Notes under the pieces: model-generated
What the model was told of the DNA's origin: nothing
Databases searched by the model: none
The model's input: the letters and a program-made list of their open reading frames with translations, nothing else
Shown here: in pieces, positions 24,346-34,453 of the stretch
Layout: each line of letters starts with the position of its first letter
Numbering within the stretch: position 1 is the stretch's first letter
Assembly (NCBI GenBank): GCA_021773235.1
Contig: JAJFKL010000018.1
Span: forward strand, 62,001 to 126,000
Source of the DNA: Gammaproteobacteria bacterium
GTDB lineage: Bacteria; Pseudomonadota; Gammaproteobacteria; Eutrophobiales; Eutrophobiaceae
DNA length: 64,000 nucleotides
Reading direction: 5' to 3'
Translations under genes and position numbers: made by a program

Positions 24346-24759
24346 ATGATATCAACTATTATTTCAGTCGGTTCAAACATAGAACCTCATAAAAATTGTG
24401 AGGCCGCTAAAGAAATTTTACTAGCGGAAACGACCTTCAAGGGGAAAGCCAAGTATATCGTTACTAAACCATGGGGTTATGAAGATCAGGCTGATTTTTT
24501 AAATGGTGCATTTTGGCTAGAAACTGAGTCTGACTTTAAAACATTTAATAACTATCTTAAAACTGTTGAAAAACGACTGGATAGAATCAAACATGGTAAT
24601 AAAGCTGGCCCACGTACAATTGATTTGGATATTGTCATCTGGAACAACGAGATAATTGTTGATGATTTTTATGATAAGGATTTTGTTCGAATACCAGTCT
24701 CAGAGTTGATTGAGACTCACTCCCTAATTATCAAGGGATACTCTAATCAAGAGTGCTGA
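24346..24759 (+). CDS. folK: 2-amino-4-hydroxy-6-hydroxymethyldihydropteridine pyrophosphokinase
   Basis: 137 aa; SVGSNIEPHKN, GPRTIDLDIVIW. Confidence 0.88.
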   Translation: MISTIISVGSNIEPHKNCEAAKEILLAETTFKGKAKYIVTKPWGYEDQADFLNGAFWLETESDFKTFNNYLKTVEKRLDRIKHGNKAGPRTIDLDIVIWNNEIIVDDFYDKDFVRIPVSELIETHSLIIKGYSNQEC

Positions 24760-24762
24760 TAA

Positions 24763-25392
24763 TCAGGGTGTATATAGCTCTTTATAGAACCCGCTAGTCG
24801 AAAGATGTACCTCTATTGGTTCTGAACCTTTATTTTGCCAATACCATCCATGCGTTCCATCAAAAGGAGCGATAAAAGTGCCACTAGTTTTAGTTTCGTT
24901 ATCGCCCTCCCAATAACTTGTGAACTCATCTCCTACTGCATCAAGTGCTTCACCATGCATATCAAAGTATGCGACACCACCCTTCACTTCCCAATTAAAA
25001 ACAAAGTTTTCACTTTTATTCATTATCGCTTTTATCTCAGCCCCTTGGTTTGGCAGTAATCTCAATGTCATCGTGTCAGAACGAAAGGGAGTTGTACTTT
25101 TCCGTACTGGCTCAATAACAGAAGCTGATTCAAGCTCTTCGGATTGGCTTGGTGTGTTCACACTCTTAGACTCACTAGCAATACTCATTTGAGTTAACCC
25201 CATCTTGTCTCCAAGACCTGTTGGGTCAACACCATACTCTGCCGGTAATATTATCGTGACAAGTAAAATACACCCTGTAAAAAAGGCAACAAAAGTTGCT
25301 TTGATTAGGCTTTTGCTAGATGGAAGTCCTTCATCATTCAAATCCGATATATCATGCACATTATTTTCCTCAAGCAGTAATAAAGTAACCAC
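24763..25392 (-). CDS. Hypothetical single-TM anchored protein
   Basis: 209 aa; one TM near N-terminus, C-terminal soluble domain; overlaps 3' end of upstream HupE-like gene. Confidence 0.6.
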   Translation of the reverse strand: MVTLLLLEENNVHDISDLNDEGLPSSKSLIKATFVAFFTGCILLVTIILPAEYGVDPTGLGDKMGLTQMSIASESKSVNTPSQSEELESASVIEPVRKSTTPFRSDTMTLRLLPNQGAEIKAIMNKSENFVFNWEVKGGVAYFDMHGEALDAVGDEFTSYWEGDNETKTSGTFIAPFDGTHGWYWQNKGSEPIEVHLSTSGFYKELYTP

Positions 25393-26068
25393 TTAGTTGG
25401 TAACCCATCAGCACAAACCCAGCACACATTAAAACCACATTGGTATTAAATGCCTGCTTTACAAAAACATCGCTACCACGCCAAAAATTCATCCCAATTA
25501 AAATCGCAGCTAAAGCAAGTAATTGACCAATCTCTACGCCAATATTGAAAGCGACTATATTGGCAACCAAGCCTTCTTCTGAAAGAGTAAAGTCTTGTAA
25601 CTTTGTAGCAAGACCAAAGCCATGAAAAAAACCGAAGATAAGTACTGCTGCTTTTGTGTTCGGCTGAAACCCAAGCCAGCGTTTAAATGCACCAAGATTA
25701 TCCAGCGCCTTATAGACAACAGAAAATCCAATTATTGCATCTACGATATAGGGATTAACGTGCGTTCCACTCAACACACCGTAGAGCAAAGTAACACTGT
25801 GCCCAACCGCAAACAACGTGACATAGACTGCAACGTCTTTCATCTTATAGAGAAAGAAAATCACACCTATTAGAAATAACAGGTGATCATATCCAGTCAC
25901 CATATGTTTAGCGCCTAGATAAATGAAAGGAAGAATTTGAGCGCCATTGGCTTGCTCAATAAATGTGGCATCTCCTTCTGCCACACCATGAGCATAAACC
26001 AAAGACGTCAATGCAACGGTGACGGGTAATGCAAAGATAAGATTAAAAAGTATTTTGCGTTGGTTCAC
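25370..26068 (-). CDS. HupE/UreJ-family membrane protein
   Basis: 232 aa; GYDHLLFLIGVIFFL, FAVGHSVTLLYG, FGFFHGFGLA. Confidence 0.88.
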   Translation of the reverse strand: MNQRKILFNLIFALPVTVALTSLVYAHGVAEGDATFIEQANGAQILPFIYLGAKHMVTGYDHLLFLIGVIFFLYKMKDVAVYVTLFAVGHSVTLLYGVLSGTHVNPYIVDAIIGFSVVYKALDNLGAFKRWLGFQPNTKAAVLIFGFFHGFGLATKLQDFTLSEEGLVANIVAFNIGVEIGQLLALAAILIGMNFWRGSDVFVKQAFNTNVVLMCAGFVLMGYQLSGYFITA

Positions 26069-26171
26069 AAAATGTCATCTTGATTTAAAAGATGATTAAC
26101 CAGTAATACTCTCACCTTATGTTAAAACCATTGCACCAATGAAGTAATGACAAGCTAGCTTGCCAACAACA

Positions 26172-26894
26172 TCAATACATATGTTGACCACCATTGATGC
26201 TTAGAGTGGAACCGGTAATAAAACCGGAGTCATCACTTGCCAGAAAACAAACACCTTCAGCGATCTCTTCTGGTTTACCCAGTCTTTTAACCGGAATTTT
26301 TGCGATAATTTTCTCTAGTACATTTTCAGGAACAGCACGCACCATTTCTGTGTCGATATATCCTGGTGCGATCGCATTAACTGTTATTCCCTTGCCCGCA
26401 CCCTCTTGTGCTAATGCCTTGGTAAAACCATGAATGCCTGATTTGGCGGCGGCATAGTTAACCTGACCATACTGACCTGCTTGGCCGTTGATAGAACCAA
26501 TATTGATGATCCTGCCAAAACCTGTTTCGCGCATATGTTCAATAACCAATCGGCTCAAATTAAAACACGAACTAAGATTTGTTCTAATAACATCTTCCCA
26601 TTGATCGACTTCCATTCTATTGATGGTTGTATCTCGTGTGATGCCGGCATTGTTAACCAAGACCTCTACCGGTCCAAGCTCTGCTGTTATTTTTTTAATC
26701 CCTGCTTCACAAGCAGCGAAATCACCAACATCAAATTTATAGGTGGCAATTCCTGTTTGTTTTGTAAATTCCTCTGCCTTTTGGTCGTTACCAGCATAAT
26801 TTGCTGCAACTGTATAACCTCTATCTTTTAATGCAATACTGATCGCTTCACCAATACCACGTGATCCACCTGTTACTAATGCAACTCTTGCCAT
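26172..26894 (-). CDS. phbB: Acetoacetyl-CoA reductase
   Basis: 240 aa SDR; ALVTGGSRGIGEAI, NNAGITRDTTINRM, YAAAKSGIHGFTKALAQEGA. Confidence 0.88.
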   Translation of the reverse strand: MARVALVTGGSRGIGEAISIALKDRGYTVAANYAGNDQKAEEFTKQTGIATYKFDVGDFAACEAGIKKITAELGPVEVLVNNAGITRDTTINRMEVDQWEDVIRTNLSSCFNLSRLVIEHMRETGFGRIINIGSINGQAGQYGQVNYAAAKSGIHGFTKALAQEGAGKGITVNAIAPGYIDTEMVRAVPENVLEKIIAKIPVKRLGKPEEIAEGVCFLASDDSGFITGSTLSINGGQHMY

Positions 26895-27086
26895 TTTCCC
26901 TCTCCTGATTTATTACTGTTTTGATATATTAAATTATGATTATTTCTTATTATATTAGGGGTTTTAGCCCTTTAAAATTGACGCATATAACTTTACTCTC
27001 CTACCACTCAATTTGGTAGAGCCGATTGGATTTAATAGAACCTAACTCACCCAGCTCGAATTCTAAATTGGCATAAGTTTTGGCTA

Positions 27087-27100
27087 TTGATTTAAATCAA
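27087..27100. promoter_or_regulatory. FNR/ANR-type box TTGATTTAAATCAA
   Basis: Perfect TTGAT-N4-ATCAA; TAGAAT at 27060-27065 on the minus strand at class-II distance upstream of phbB. Confidence 0.65.
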
Positions 27101-27138
27101 ACATTAACTCACTTTTATCATTTCTGTCTGGATAAATA

Positions 27139-27567
27139 TCAGGAATCCGCAACTCTCCCTCGTAATGCCTTTGTCCTTCCCCGCTGAGTTTTACTATCCA
27201 TCCTCTTTTTCTTGGCATTCTTACTCGGTTTAGTTGGTCGCCTTACTTTCTGCACGACTGCCGCAGCATCTATCAATTCCTCTAAACGCTCAAACGCATC
27301 AGCCCGATTCTTATCTTGAGTTCGAAACTGTTGCGCCTTGATAATGACAACACCTTCACTACTAATACGCCGATCGCGTAACGCTAAAAGTCGCTTTTTA
27401 ATATTGTTCGGGAGTGAAGAGGCATTAATATCAAATCGCAAATGTATCGCAGAAGAGACTTTATTTACATTCTGACCTCCTGCTCCCTGTGCGCGGATTG
27501 CAGTAAGCTCAACCTCATCATCAGAAATGTTAAAACGATCAGATGAGCCAATTTTGGCTGAGATCAT
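27139..27567 (-). CDS. arfB: Alternative ribosome-rescue peptidyl-tRNA hydrolase
   Basis: RAQGAGGQNVNKVSSAIHLRFD (GGQ) and Lys/Arg-rich tail; start set to MISAKIG rather than the longer ORF call. Confidence 0.9.
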   Translation of the reverse strand: MISAKIGSSDRFNISDDEVELTAIRAQGAGGQNVNKVSSAIHLRFDINASSLPNNIKKRLLALRDRRISSEGVVIIKAQQFRTQDKNRADAFERLEELIDAAAVVQKVRRPTKPSKNAKKKRMDSKTQRGRTKALRGRVADS

Positions 27568-27583
27568 TTCAGCACTAGAACGA

Positions 27584-28393
27584 TCAAACCACCGCCTTTT
27601 TATAAATATGCCATGTGGTATGCCCAAGCACAGGCAAAACAACAAGCAAACCTAAGAATGCTGGAATAAATGATGCCATTACCGCGAGGGTAACGAACAC
27701 ACCCCATGAGAGCATTACTATGGGACTTTTAAATACCGTGCTAACACTGGTAATCATGGCTGTAATAAAATCTATATCACGTTCTAATAATATGGGGAAG
27801 GAAACTACTGTGATCGAAAACAGAAATAGTGCCAAAAACGCACCCACTACATGACCAACTATTACAAAAGTCCAACCCTGCGGTGTAAATGCGACGATCT
27901 CAAAGAATTCAGGCCAAGTAGAAAATGACAATTTTCCAAGGATTAAGGCGATGAGAAGCCGAACCTGATACATCCAAATCCAAAATACGAAGAGCATGAC
28001 AAAGGCCATCCACCGTAATTCACGACTGGCTTGGTTCCACACTACCGCGAGTATTTCATTCCAGAATAATGGTTGTCCCGACTGAAGTCGGCGACTGACT
28101 TCATAAAGACCAACAGCAGCGAATGGTCCAATTAATGGAAAACTAATCATCACCGGATAGATCATCCAGATTTTTTTCCAGACTAGTAAGGATTGGATAA
28201 TAAATATCCCGCCAAGAGCAAAGACACCACCGAAAAATAAACCAAAAGCTGTAGCTTTACGGAAATCAGATATACCGTTGCTAAAACACGCTTTGAGGTC
28301 ATCAAAAGTCAACGCGTTGACGACAGGCATAGGCGTAAGTGGTTCGCGAACCACTGCTTCAACTTTATTATCGTCTATTTTATTGTCTGACAT
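27584..28393 (-). CDS. DUF2189 membrane protein
   Basis: 269 aa; LTFDDLKACFSNGISDFRKATAFGLFFGG, six TM. Confidence 0.85.
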   Translation of the reverse strand: MSDNKIDDNKVEAVVREPLTPMPVVNALTFDDLKACFSNGISDFRKATAFGLFFGGVFALGGIFIIQSLLVWKKIWMIYPVMISFPLIGPFAAVGLYEVSRRLQSGQPLFWNEILAVVWNQASRELRWMAFVMLFVFWIWMYQVRLLIALILGKLSFSTWPEFFEIVAFTPQGWTFVIVGHVVGAFLALFLFSITVVSFPILLERDIDFITAMITSVSTVFKSPIVMLSWGVFVTLAVMASFIPAFLGLLVVLPVLGHTTWHIYKKAVV

Positions 28394-28596
28394 AATTTGA
28401 ATTTATATCTAAACTTATCTATATAGTAATACAACCGTATCAAAATTCAACAGTCACGGTTTTACAGTGTGTGTTTGTCTATTTTAGCGTATTCATTCTA
28501 GATGTTTTCCAATTCTTGGGCATAGATTGAAAGGCTAGATACCTCAGAGATAGCATCAAGTTATTTACAGCGAATAAAGCAATATTCTGCCTGTAA

Positions 28597-29214
28597 TTAC
28601 CATTGTTGTAAGAAATTGCGAATTTTATTCTTGGGAGTTTTAGATAGTTTTTGAATTAGCGTAAATGGAATCGGATCTATAGCGTATTGTTCAGTGATAT
28701 TTTCCAACATCGCCAACCATAGCTTCGTAGTCATTTCTGAATCATATAAAGCTCGGTGAAAAACGCCGTCTGTTGGAATATTTATGTAGTCTACTAAGGT
28801 ACCTAATTTATGATTAGGAGAGCCTTGATATATTCTTCTAGCCGTCAATAGAGAACATGCAAAATGACCCGTGTATGTCCGAGATATTCTAGCCAACTCT
28901 GCATCAAGAAAACGCTTATCAAACGAAGCATTGTGGGCGACCAGATTATAACCATTAATAAAGTCAGCAAATCTATGCATTACCTCTATACAAGGAGGAG
29001 CATCTTTCAACATGCTATTAGTTATACCCGTATAGTCTTCAATGAAACTATCAATACGTCGCCCAGGATTCATTAACTCCTGAAAACGCGCTACTACTTC
29101 TCCATCTTCGATTCGTACAGCCCCAATCTCTATCGCACGATCACCATAGTCAGGAGAAAGACCTGTCGTCTCAAAATCCAGTACGACAACAGTATTTGCC
29201 TTAGTCATAATCAA
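28597..29214 (-). CDS. 3'-5' exonuclease (DnaQ-like)
   Basis: 205 aa; VVLDFETTGLSPDYGDRAIEIGAV, HNASFDKRFL, HRALYDSEMT. Confidence 0.9.
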   Translation of the reverse strand: MIMTKANTVVVLDFETTGLSPDYGDRAIEIGAVRIEDGEVVARFQELMNPGRRIDSFIEDYTGITNSMLKDAPPCIEVMHRFADFINGYNLVAHNASFDKRFLDAELARISRTYTGHFACSLLTARRIYQGSPNHKLGTLVDYINIPTDGVFHRALYDSEMTTKLWLAMLENITEQYAIDPIPFTLIQKLSKTPKNKIRNFLQQW

Positions 29215-29217
29215 TAA

Positions 29218-30207
29218 TTACTTTTTATGGTGTTTTTTAAAAGAAAGACAAGGATCTTCTCTGGTAGCACGAGCAGTAAACCAAACATAATCAAAGGGGA
29301 ATTTCATGTTGTCCCAGTATTTTTGATATGCGGCAATATCAACACTGTCTTGTTCTACTTCAAGCAGTGCAATCGATATAATTTTCTCTTCTTTATCTTG
29401 CGAAGATAGATACACTGGTACACCACGATCATTACGTACATGTCCACGACCAGCAACAAGCACCCTTCTATCTGCATCGGCATTCAACAAACTTAATGCC
29501 ATAGTAACATCACGAATCCGCTGACCCTTCATCATTGGTTCTGCTGATTCTAGATCTATCATCCCACAATGAGATGAGATGATCTCTTTTCGTAAATTGG
29601 CTTCCATCTCCTGTGTTAATGAAACTTCGGTCATTAACTTTTCAGTCTCAATCGGTAAACCGCTCTCGTTATTTTGAATAAACTTATAAAGTTTATGCCG
29701 TTCTATATTTGCTGGCAGCATTTTAAGTCCTGCGTGTAAAACACTATCGAAGAGTTCTTTGTAATAATCTTCGTATTGCCAGGCTGATTTATAATGATTT
29801 AACAACGTAATCAAATCATTAGAGGTTTTGATATCTCTGCCCGCCATTAATTCGGCCTGTGTGTCGTCGATCATTTCAAACGACACGCTGGTGGAAAATG
29901 ATTGCCTTGCTAACTCACCGATTACCCAAGCCTGATTTTCGTGATGCTTAATATTATCGTGTGTTTCCCCCAATAATATATATTTGCTCTCTAAAATACT
30001 GCTTAACAAATTCGCTTTATTGATGAATCGACCATTTTTAATATCATAAATTTTGTCATTCAGGACATGTCCCTGTAAAACCAATGGATATGATTCTATT
30101 TGTTCCTTACTCTCTAGCGGATACGGCAAGCATACAAAAATTAAAATTAATAAAAAAGCACATGACTGTTTCAAGGGTTGATACGAGTTAGTTTTGAACA
30201 TAATCAA
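29218..30207 (-). CDS. ChaN-family (DUF399) protein
   Basis: 329 aa; KYILLGETHDNIKHHENQAWVIGEL, VAGRGHVRNDRGVPVYL. Confidence 0.85.
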   Translation of the reverse strand: MIMFKTNSYQPLKQSCAFLLILIFVCLPYPLESKEQIESYPLVLQGHVLNDKIYDIKNGRFINKANLLSSILESKYILLGETHDNIKHHENQAWVIGELARQSFSTSVSFEMIDDTQAELMAGRDIKTSNDLITLLNHYKSAWQYEDYYKELFDSVLHAGLKMLPANIERHKLYKFIQNNESGLPIETEKLMTEVSLTQEMEANLRKEIISSHCGMIDLESAEPMMKGQRIRDVTMALSLLNADADRRVLVAGRGHVRNDRGVPVYLSSQDKEEKIISIALLEVEQDSVDIAAYQKYWDNMKFPFDYVWFTARATREDPCLSFKKHHKK

Positions 30208-30265
30208 GAGGCGTTTTTTCTAAATATTTATAGTCTTAAGTAAAACTGTACATCTGCTATTGATC

Positions 30266-30700
30266 TTATTTTTGAAATCGCTGTCGAATTCTTTCAATTC
30301 GACATCGATTAACACCAAAATCACTATAACCGACACGGGAAGATGAGCGTATTTGGAACACCCCTTGCTCTGGCTCTAATGTAAACTCAATATCGTCTAC
30401 AAACCTGAATATAAGACTACGTATTTCACCGTGAAGATAGTTCGTCTGCTCCGTAATTATAGTTACCCGTTTTTCTGTCAATAATGCTGCTTTGAGCCTT
30501 TTCATCGCTACTTCGGTTTGATCGTCAAAGGTTAGTGGCGCAATAAAGTGTGCAGCATCACTAGCCAGACTGGACACACAATTTGGTGAATCAGGGCAAT
30601 TCATATCACTCCCATCTAAATCACGTTGACTCGCGCAGGATGTCAAAGTGATTAATAGTCCGCCAGTAATCATTCTTTGCAGTGTCTCTATCATACTCAT
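30266..30700 (-). CDS. DUF1499 lipoprotein
   Basis: 144 aa; CPDSPNCVSSLASD and SSSRVGYSDFGVNRCRIERIR. Confidence 0.88.
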   Translation of the reverse strand: MSMIETLQRMITGGLLITLTSCASQRDLDGSDMNCPDSPNCVSSLASDAAHFIAPLTFDDQTEVAMKRLKAALLTEKRVTIITEQTNYLHGEIRSLIFRFVDDIEFTLEPEQGVFQIRSSSRVGYSDFGVNRCRIERIRQRFQK

Positions 30701-30714
30701 AAATTATCACTAAT

Positions 30715-31281
30715 TTAGGCGCGAGACATGAATTTTCCAGTTCCGGTATTGACCCTGATGATCTCACCAATCTCCATATACTCAGGCACTTGAACTTCTA
30801 CGCCAGTCGTTAGCGTGGCAGGCTTAGTCCTTCCTGCTGCAGTTGCACCTTTAATATTTGGCACAGTATCAACAATCTCCATATCGACATACTGGGGTAA
30901 TTCAATACTTAACAGCACACCATCCATAATTAATGCTGTCAAACCTTCCAGGCCTTCTGTGACGTATACCATCAGGTCTTCTACGTCATCCTCAATAACT
31001 TCATATTGAGAGTAGTCTTCGGAATTCATAAAAATGATATTGTCACCATCTTTATATGAAAACTGTACCGGTACGCGTACACAATCGGCTTCTTTAAGTA
31101 AATCGTCGCTTTTATAAGACTCGTCCAATTTCTGCCCAGACTGGAGATTTTTAAAACGAATTTTATAAAGGGTAGTTGCGCCTCTAGAAGTAGGACTCTT
31201 TGCATCAACATTTTTTACGGCATAGGGGATACCATTAATATCTATTACCATTCCCCGTTTAAGGTCACTTGCTTTAGGCAT
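30715..31281 (-). CDS. Elongation factor P-like protein (YeiP/EfpL)
   Basis: Starting at internal Met: MPKASDLKRGMVIDINGIPYAVKNVDAKSPTSRGATTLYKIRFK; -SPTSRG- loop typical of YeiP. Confidence 0.92.
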   Translation of the reverse strand: MPKASDLKRGMVIDINGIPYAVKNVDAKSPTSRGATTLYKIRFKNLQSGQKLDESYKSDDLLKEADCVRVPVQFSYKDGDNIIFMNSEDYSQYEVIEDDVEDLMVYVTEGLEGLTALIMDGVLLSIELPQYVDMEIVDTVPNIKGATAAGRTKPATLTTGVEVQVPEYMEIGEIIRVNTGTGKFMSRA

Positions 31282-31465
31282 CTGAACTCCTGATTTTATC
31301 TCAAATAAAAAGGTGGTGGTTATAGAAGAAACCTGCACGCTTATCTCATCGTTATTCTGGCTCAATCTATGTAGTATATTTTACAAGTTGGTAATAAGCT
31401 AAATGAATCTAAATATTTAAAATTAGCTTAATTTAATTTGTGCTGAGTATTTTTCTAGACGTCAT

Positions 31466-32053
31466 TTAGTTTATTGGGCGTATATTATAATTTTTCTTAA
31501 TACGGTCTATCTCACCACCAGGTGCCCAGATAACTAATGCGCGACAGTCTTCATCATTCGGCACTTTATGTGAAACAGTATCTTCGGGTCTAACAATTCC
31601 GATCATGCCTGGTTTAAGAAAATGACTATTACCATTAACGATATGCTCTAATTGTCCTGATAAAATATAAAAAATTTCGATAGCACCATGAGAGTGAACA
31701 GCTGAGTTTAGTCCAGCAGGGAGAAATATTTCTCCTATTTCCAGTTCTGAGCTGCCCAGGTTACTTTGCTCAACCAATACCTTGATTATGACATCACTTT
31801 TTTTGTTATCTAAATATTCTGTCCCAATACTTTTCGCATCATATTTAATGCCAGCATCACTTTTACTAACAGCATTATTTTCTAGTACATCATGTGCAAA
31901 AACAAACGTTATATTCATTGAATATAAAACACACAATGAAAATGATAACAAGTATTTATGTACAAGACCTTTAGGACTAATAAGCTGTTTTATATATACG
32001 TCTTTTTCTTTTTTTGTATTATTTTTTTGCATTTTAATGTCCCTCATTCTCAA
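31466..32053 (-). CDS. Secreted cupin-domain protein
   Basis: 195 aa; PAGLNSAVHSHGAIEIFYILSGQLEHIVNG. Confidence 0.78.
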   Translation of the reverse strand: MRMRDIKMQKNNTKKEKDVYIKQLISPKGLVHKYLLSFSLCVLYSMNITFVFAHDVLENNAVSKSDAGIKYDAKSIGTEYLDNKKSDVIIKVLVEQSNLGSSELEIGEIFLPAGLNSAVHSHGAIEIFYILSGQLEHIVNGNSHFLKPGMIGIVRPEDTVSHKVPNDEDCRALVIWAPGGEIDRIKKNYNIRPIN

Positions 32054-32115
32054 TCTTTTGTTGAGTCGTATAATCGAACAATAAATAGTTAATCGTGACT
32101 AACTATTATAGACAG

Positions 32116-33057
32116 TCACTGTACAGTTTCTCTTTCTTTTTTAATAAACCAGCCAATGGTTTCAAGAGCCTTATTTGCATCGGGTAAGTAAGGAGCGAAA
32201 GCCTGAAAAACATGCGGCATGTCAGGATAAACCTCCAAGGTTGCATCGACGCCAACGGCTTGTGCTTTCTCAACCAAGAAAACAGCGTCATCAAGTAAAA
32301 TCTCAGTATCACCCACTTGCAACAAGATAGGTGGCAAGCCATGTAGATCACCAAATAATGGGGATGCATAAGGTGTTTTTGGATCAACTTTTTTCTGTAG
32401 ATAACCGTAAGAAATCATAGGCATTAATTTCGCGTTCAATGCCACATCTGATTTAGCATTTGTTTTTATAGAAGGAGAAGACCAACTCATGTCCGTTGCG
32501 GGTGAAAGCGCAACAGCTGCATCCGGCAAATCAATCTGCCTGTCTTTTAATACGAGCAATGTTGCTAATGTTAGATTACCACCAGCAGAATCACCCATTA
32601 TAAATGTCGAACTTGCAGCGTTATTTTTTTCAGGTCCATTTCGACGCATCCACTCATACGCCGTTACACAATCTTCCAGTCCTTTCGGAAAAGGATTTTC
32701 AGGTGCCAAACGATAATCTATCGCTAACACAACACAACTGGTAGCAGCAGCAATTCTGGCTATGTGCGGACGGTATTTATCAACTCGACCCGCCATCCAA
32801 CTGCCACCATGAAGATACAAAATCCGTCTATCTGGATCGGAGGTTTCGGTACTTACCCATTCACCTTGAAATTTATCAAAAGATACCGGGGTGACTTCAG
32901 CATTCACTTCGAGGATAGATGGGTGGGCAGCAGCATATTCATCAACTAAAGCCCGCTTACTTTCAACTCCGCCTAAGGGATTCAATGCTCGTTTGGCAAT
33001 CTTACGGAGATGTTTATTTACGACGTTTAATTCATCTGATGGCATAGGAGTAATCAA
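32116..33057 (-). CDS. Alpha/beta hydrolase (HSL-type esterase/lipase)
   Basis: 313 aa; LYLHGGSWMAG, FIMGDSAGGNLTL. Confidence 0.92.
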   Translation of the reverse strand: MITPMPSDELNVVNKHLRKIAKRALNPLGGVESKRALVDEYAAAHPSILEVNAEVTPVSFDKFQGEWVSTETSDPDRRILYLHGGSWMAGRVDKYRPHIARIAAATSCVVLAIDYRLAPENPFPKGLEDCVTAYEWMRRNGPEKNNAASSTFIMGDSAGGNLTLATLLVLKDRQIDLPDAAVALSPATDMSWSSPSIKTNAKSDVALNAKLMPMISYGYLQKKVDPKTPYASPLFGDLHGLPPILLQVGDTEILLDDAVFLVEKAQAVGVDATLEVYPDMPHVFQAFAPYLPDANKALETIGWFIKKERETVQ

Positions 33058-33110
33058 TTATTTGTTTTTGTTTTTTATATTTATAATATGCGGTCACTCA
33101 ATTGATAGAA

Positions 33111-33743
33111 TTAGCGCCTGCTAGCAGCTTCCGGAATTGTATCAATGAATTTTAATTGTGGATCAGTATAAAAATCCGAGTTTTGTTGATAATCAAGATA
33201 CATGTCCGTTGCATCATTACCCCAGAACAAATGACCGTCAGCAATAATAGTTGGCACACCAAATAAACCAGCCTCAATTGCCGCTTCGGTATTTTCTCGC
33301 AATTGCTGTTTTATCTCAGCTTGATTGATAAAGTTATCCGGTTCATCAATACCAAGCGAGGAAACGAATTCATACCACGATGTATCGTCATCTACAGAAA
33401 GACCATCATGCCAGATATAGTCAAATATCTTTGCGATCACTTCCATGTCATTTCCCATAGCTATAGCCAAACGCAATGGCCGTAATGGACTAAAGGGATG
33501 CGCTGGCGGCATGCGCAATTGAACGCCCTGTCGCTTTGCCAACCAGACAACATGCTGATATGTAAATAGTCGTTTTGTTGGAATCTCAGCCGGTCCCTTG
33601 TGCTGCCAATGATTCAACAGCCCGGCAAATAAAATGGGATGAGGCTGAATCGTTATATCATCCGGAAATTCCCGTAAACGTATTTGCTGCAAGTAGGCAA
33701 AGGGAGAAATAAAATCAAAGTACCAATTAATAGTATTAGACAT
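33111..33743 (-). CDS. 2-hydroxychromene-2-carboxylate isomerase-like DsbA-family protein
   Basis: 210 aa; WYFDFISPFAYLQ, GVFGVPT-like GLFGVPTIIADGHLFWGNDATDM. Confidence 0.9.
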   Translation of the reverse strand: MSNTINWYFDFISPFAYLQQIRLREFPDDITIQPHPILFAGLLNHWQHKGPAEIPTKRLFTYQHVVWLAKRQGVQLRMPPAHPFSPLRPLRLAIAMGNDMEVIAKIFDYIWHDGLSVDDDTSWYEFVSSLGIDEPDNFINQAEIKQQLRENTEAAIEAGLFGVPTIIADGHLFWGNDATDMYLDYQQNSDFYTDPQLKFIDTIPEAASRR

Positions 33744-33839
33744 TATGAGGATTCGCTGCTTAAAAGAGTGATATACGTTAACACTAAAATGTTAATGTGT
33801 TTTTATTAAAATACATAAGATCCAAACCTTACTATGATT

Positions 33840-34415
33840 CTAGGATTCCGACTTGATCCAATTCCTTAGATAATTAAGTCCGGTCTTGAGGTTCTTTTCA
33901 CCACATTTATCCGTTGCAATTAATTTCTTATCTGGGCCATAGATTTCGACATGGGGGGTACCACAAACAGATAAGCGATATTCAGTATCTGTCTTAACAA
34001 CATGATTGAAATTATATCTAGCAAGGCGTTCATGATAATCGGCAACTTGTTGCATCATTTCTTCCTGTGTACTTCCGCTAAATGATTGACTAACACTACC
34101 TTCAGGAAAATGTACCTTACGGATAATAACGTCTTTACGTTGTTTCAAAAATCCCGGGAAATCAGATTCCAGCTTTTTACAGATTGTGCAGGTATCAATA
34201 TAGCCTTCTATAACCGTGTAATAATCCTTTTTTGCTAGTTTCGAGAAAGTCTTGTTTTGATCAAATAACTCTGTGAACTCATACTTCTTAATGCCGCTAC
34301 CAGTACGTTGTCCTGCCGCGGCAACTGGCGTAACAAAGCCTGCCGCTGGATCATTCCCTTGATAATAAATGGCACCGGCAATGATAACTATTATTATGAT
34401 AATGAGGTTTTTCAT
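33840..34415 (-). CDS. Hypothetical thioredoxin-fold-like protein
   Basis: 191 aa; N-terminal TM, IDTCTICKKLESDF (CxxC), CGTPHVEIYGPD. Confidence 0.6.
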   Translation of the reverse strand: MKNLIIIIIVIIAGAIYYQGNDPAAGFVTPVAAAGQRTGSGIKKYEFTELFDQNKTFSKLAKKDYYTVIEGYIDTCTICKKLESDFPGFLKQRKDVIIRKVHFPEGSVSQSFSGSTQEEMMQQVADYHERLARYNFNHVVKTDTEYRLSVCGTPHVEIYGPDKKLIATDKCGEKNLKTGLNYLRNWIKSES

Positions 34416-34453
34416 TTCAATATGGCACTCTAAACCTTCTCATCCTCGAACGA

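Noticed and set aside
31396-31431. AAGCTAA...TTAGCTT AT-rich inverted repeat
   Set aside because: Short arms with a long loop in AT-rich DNA; likely chance.
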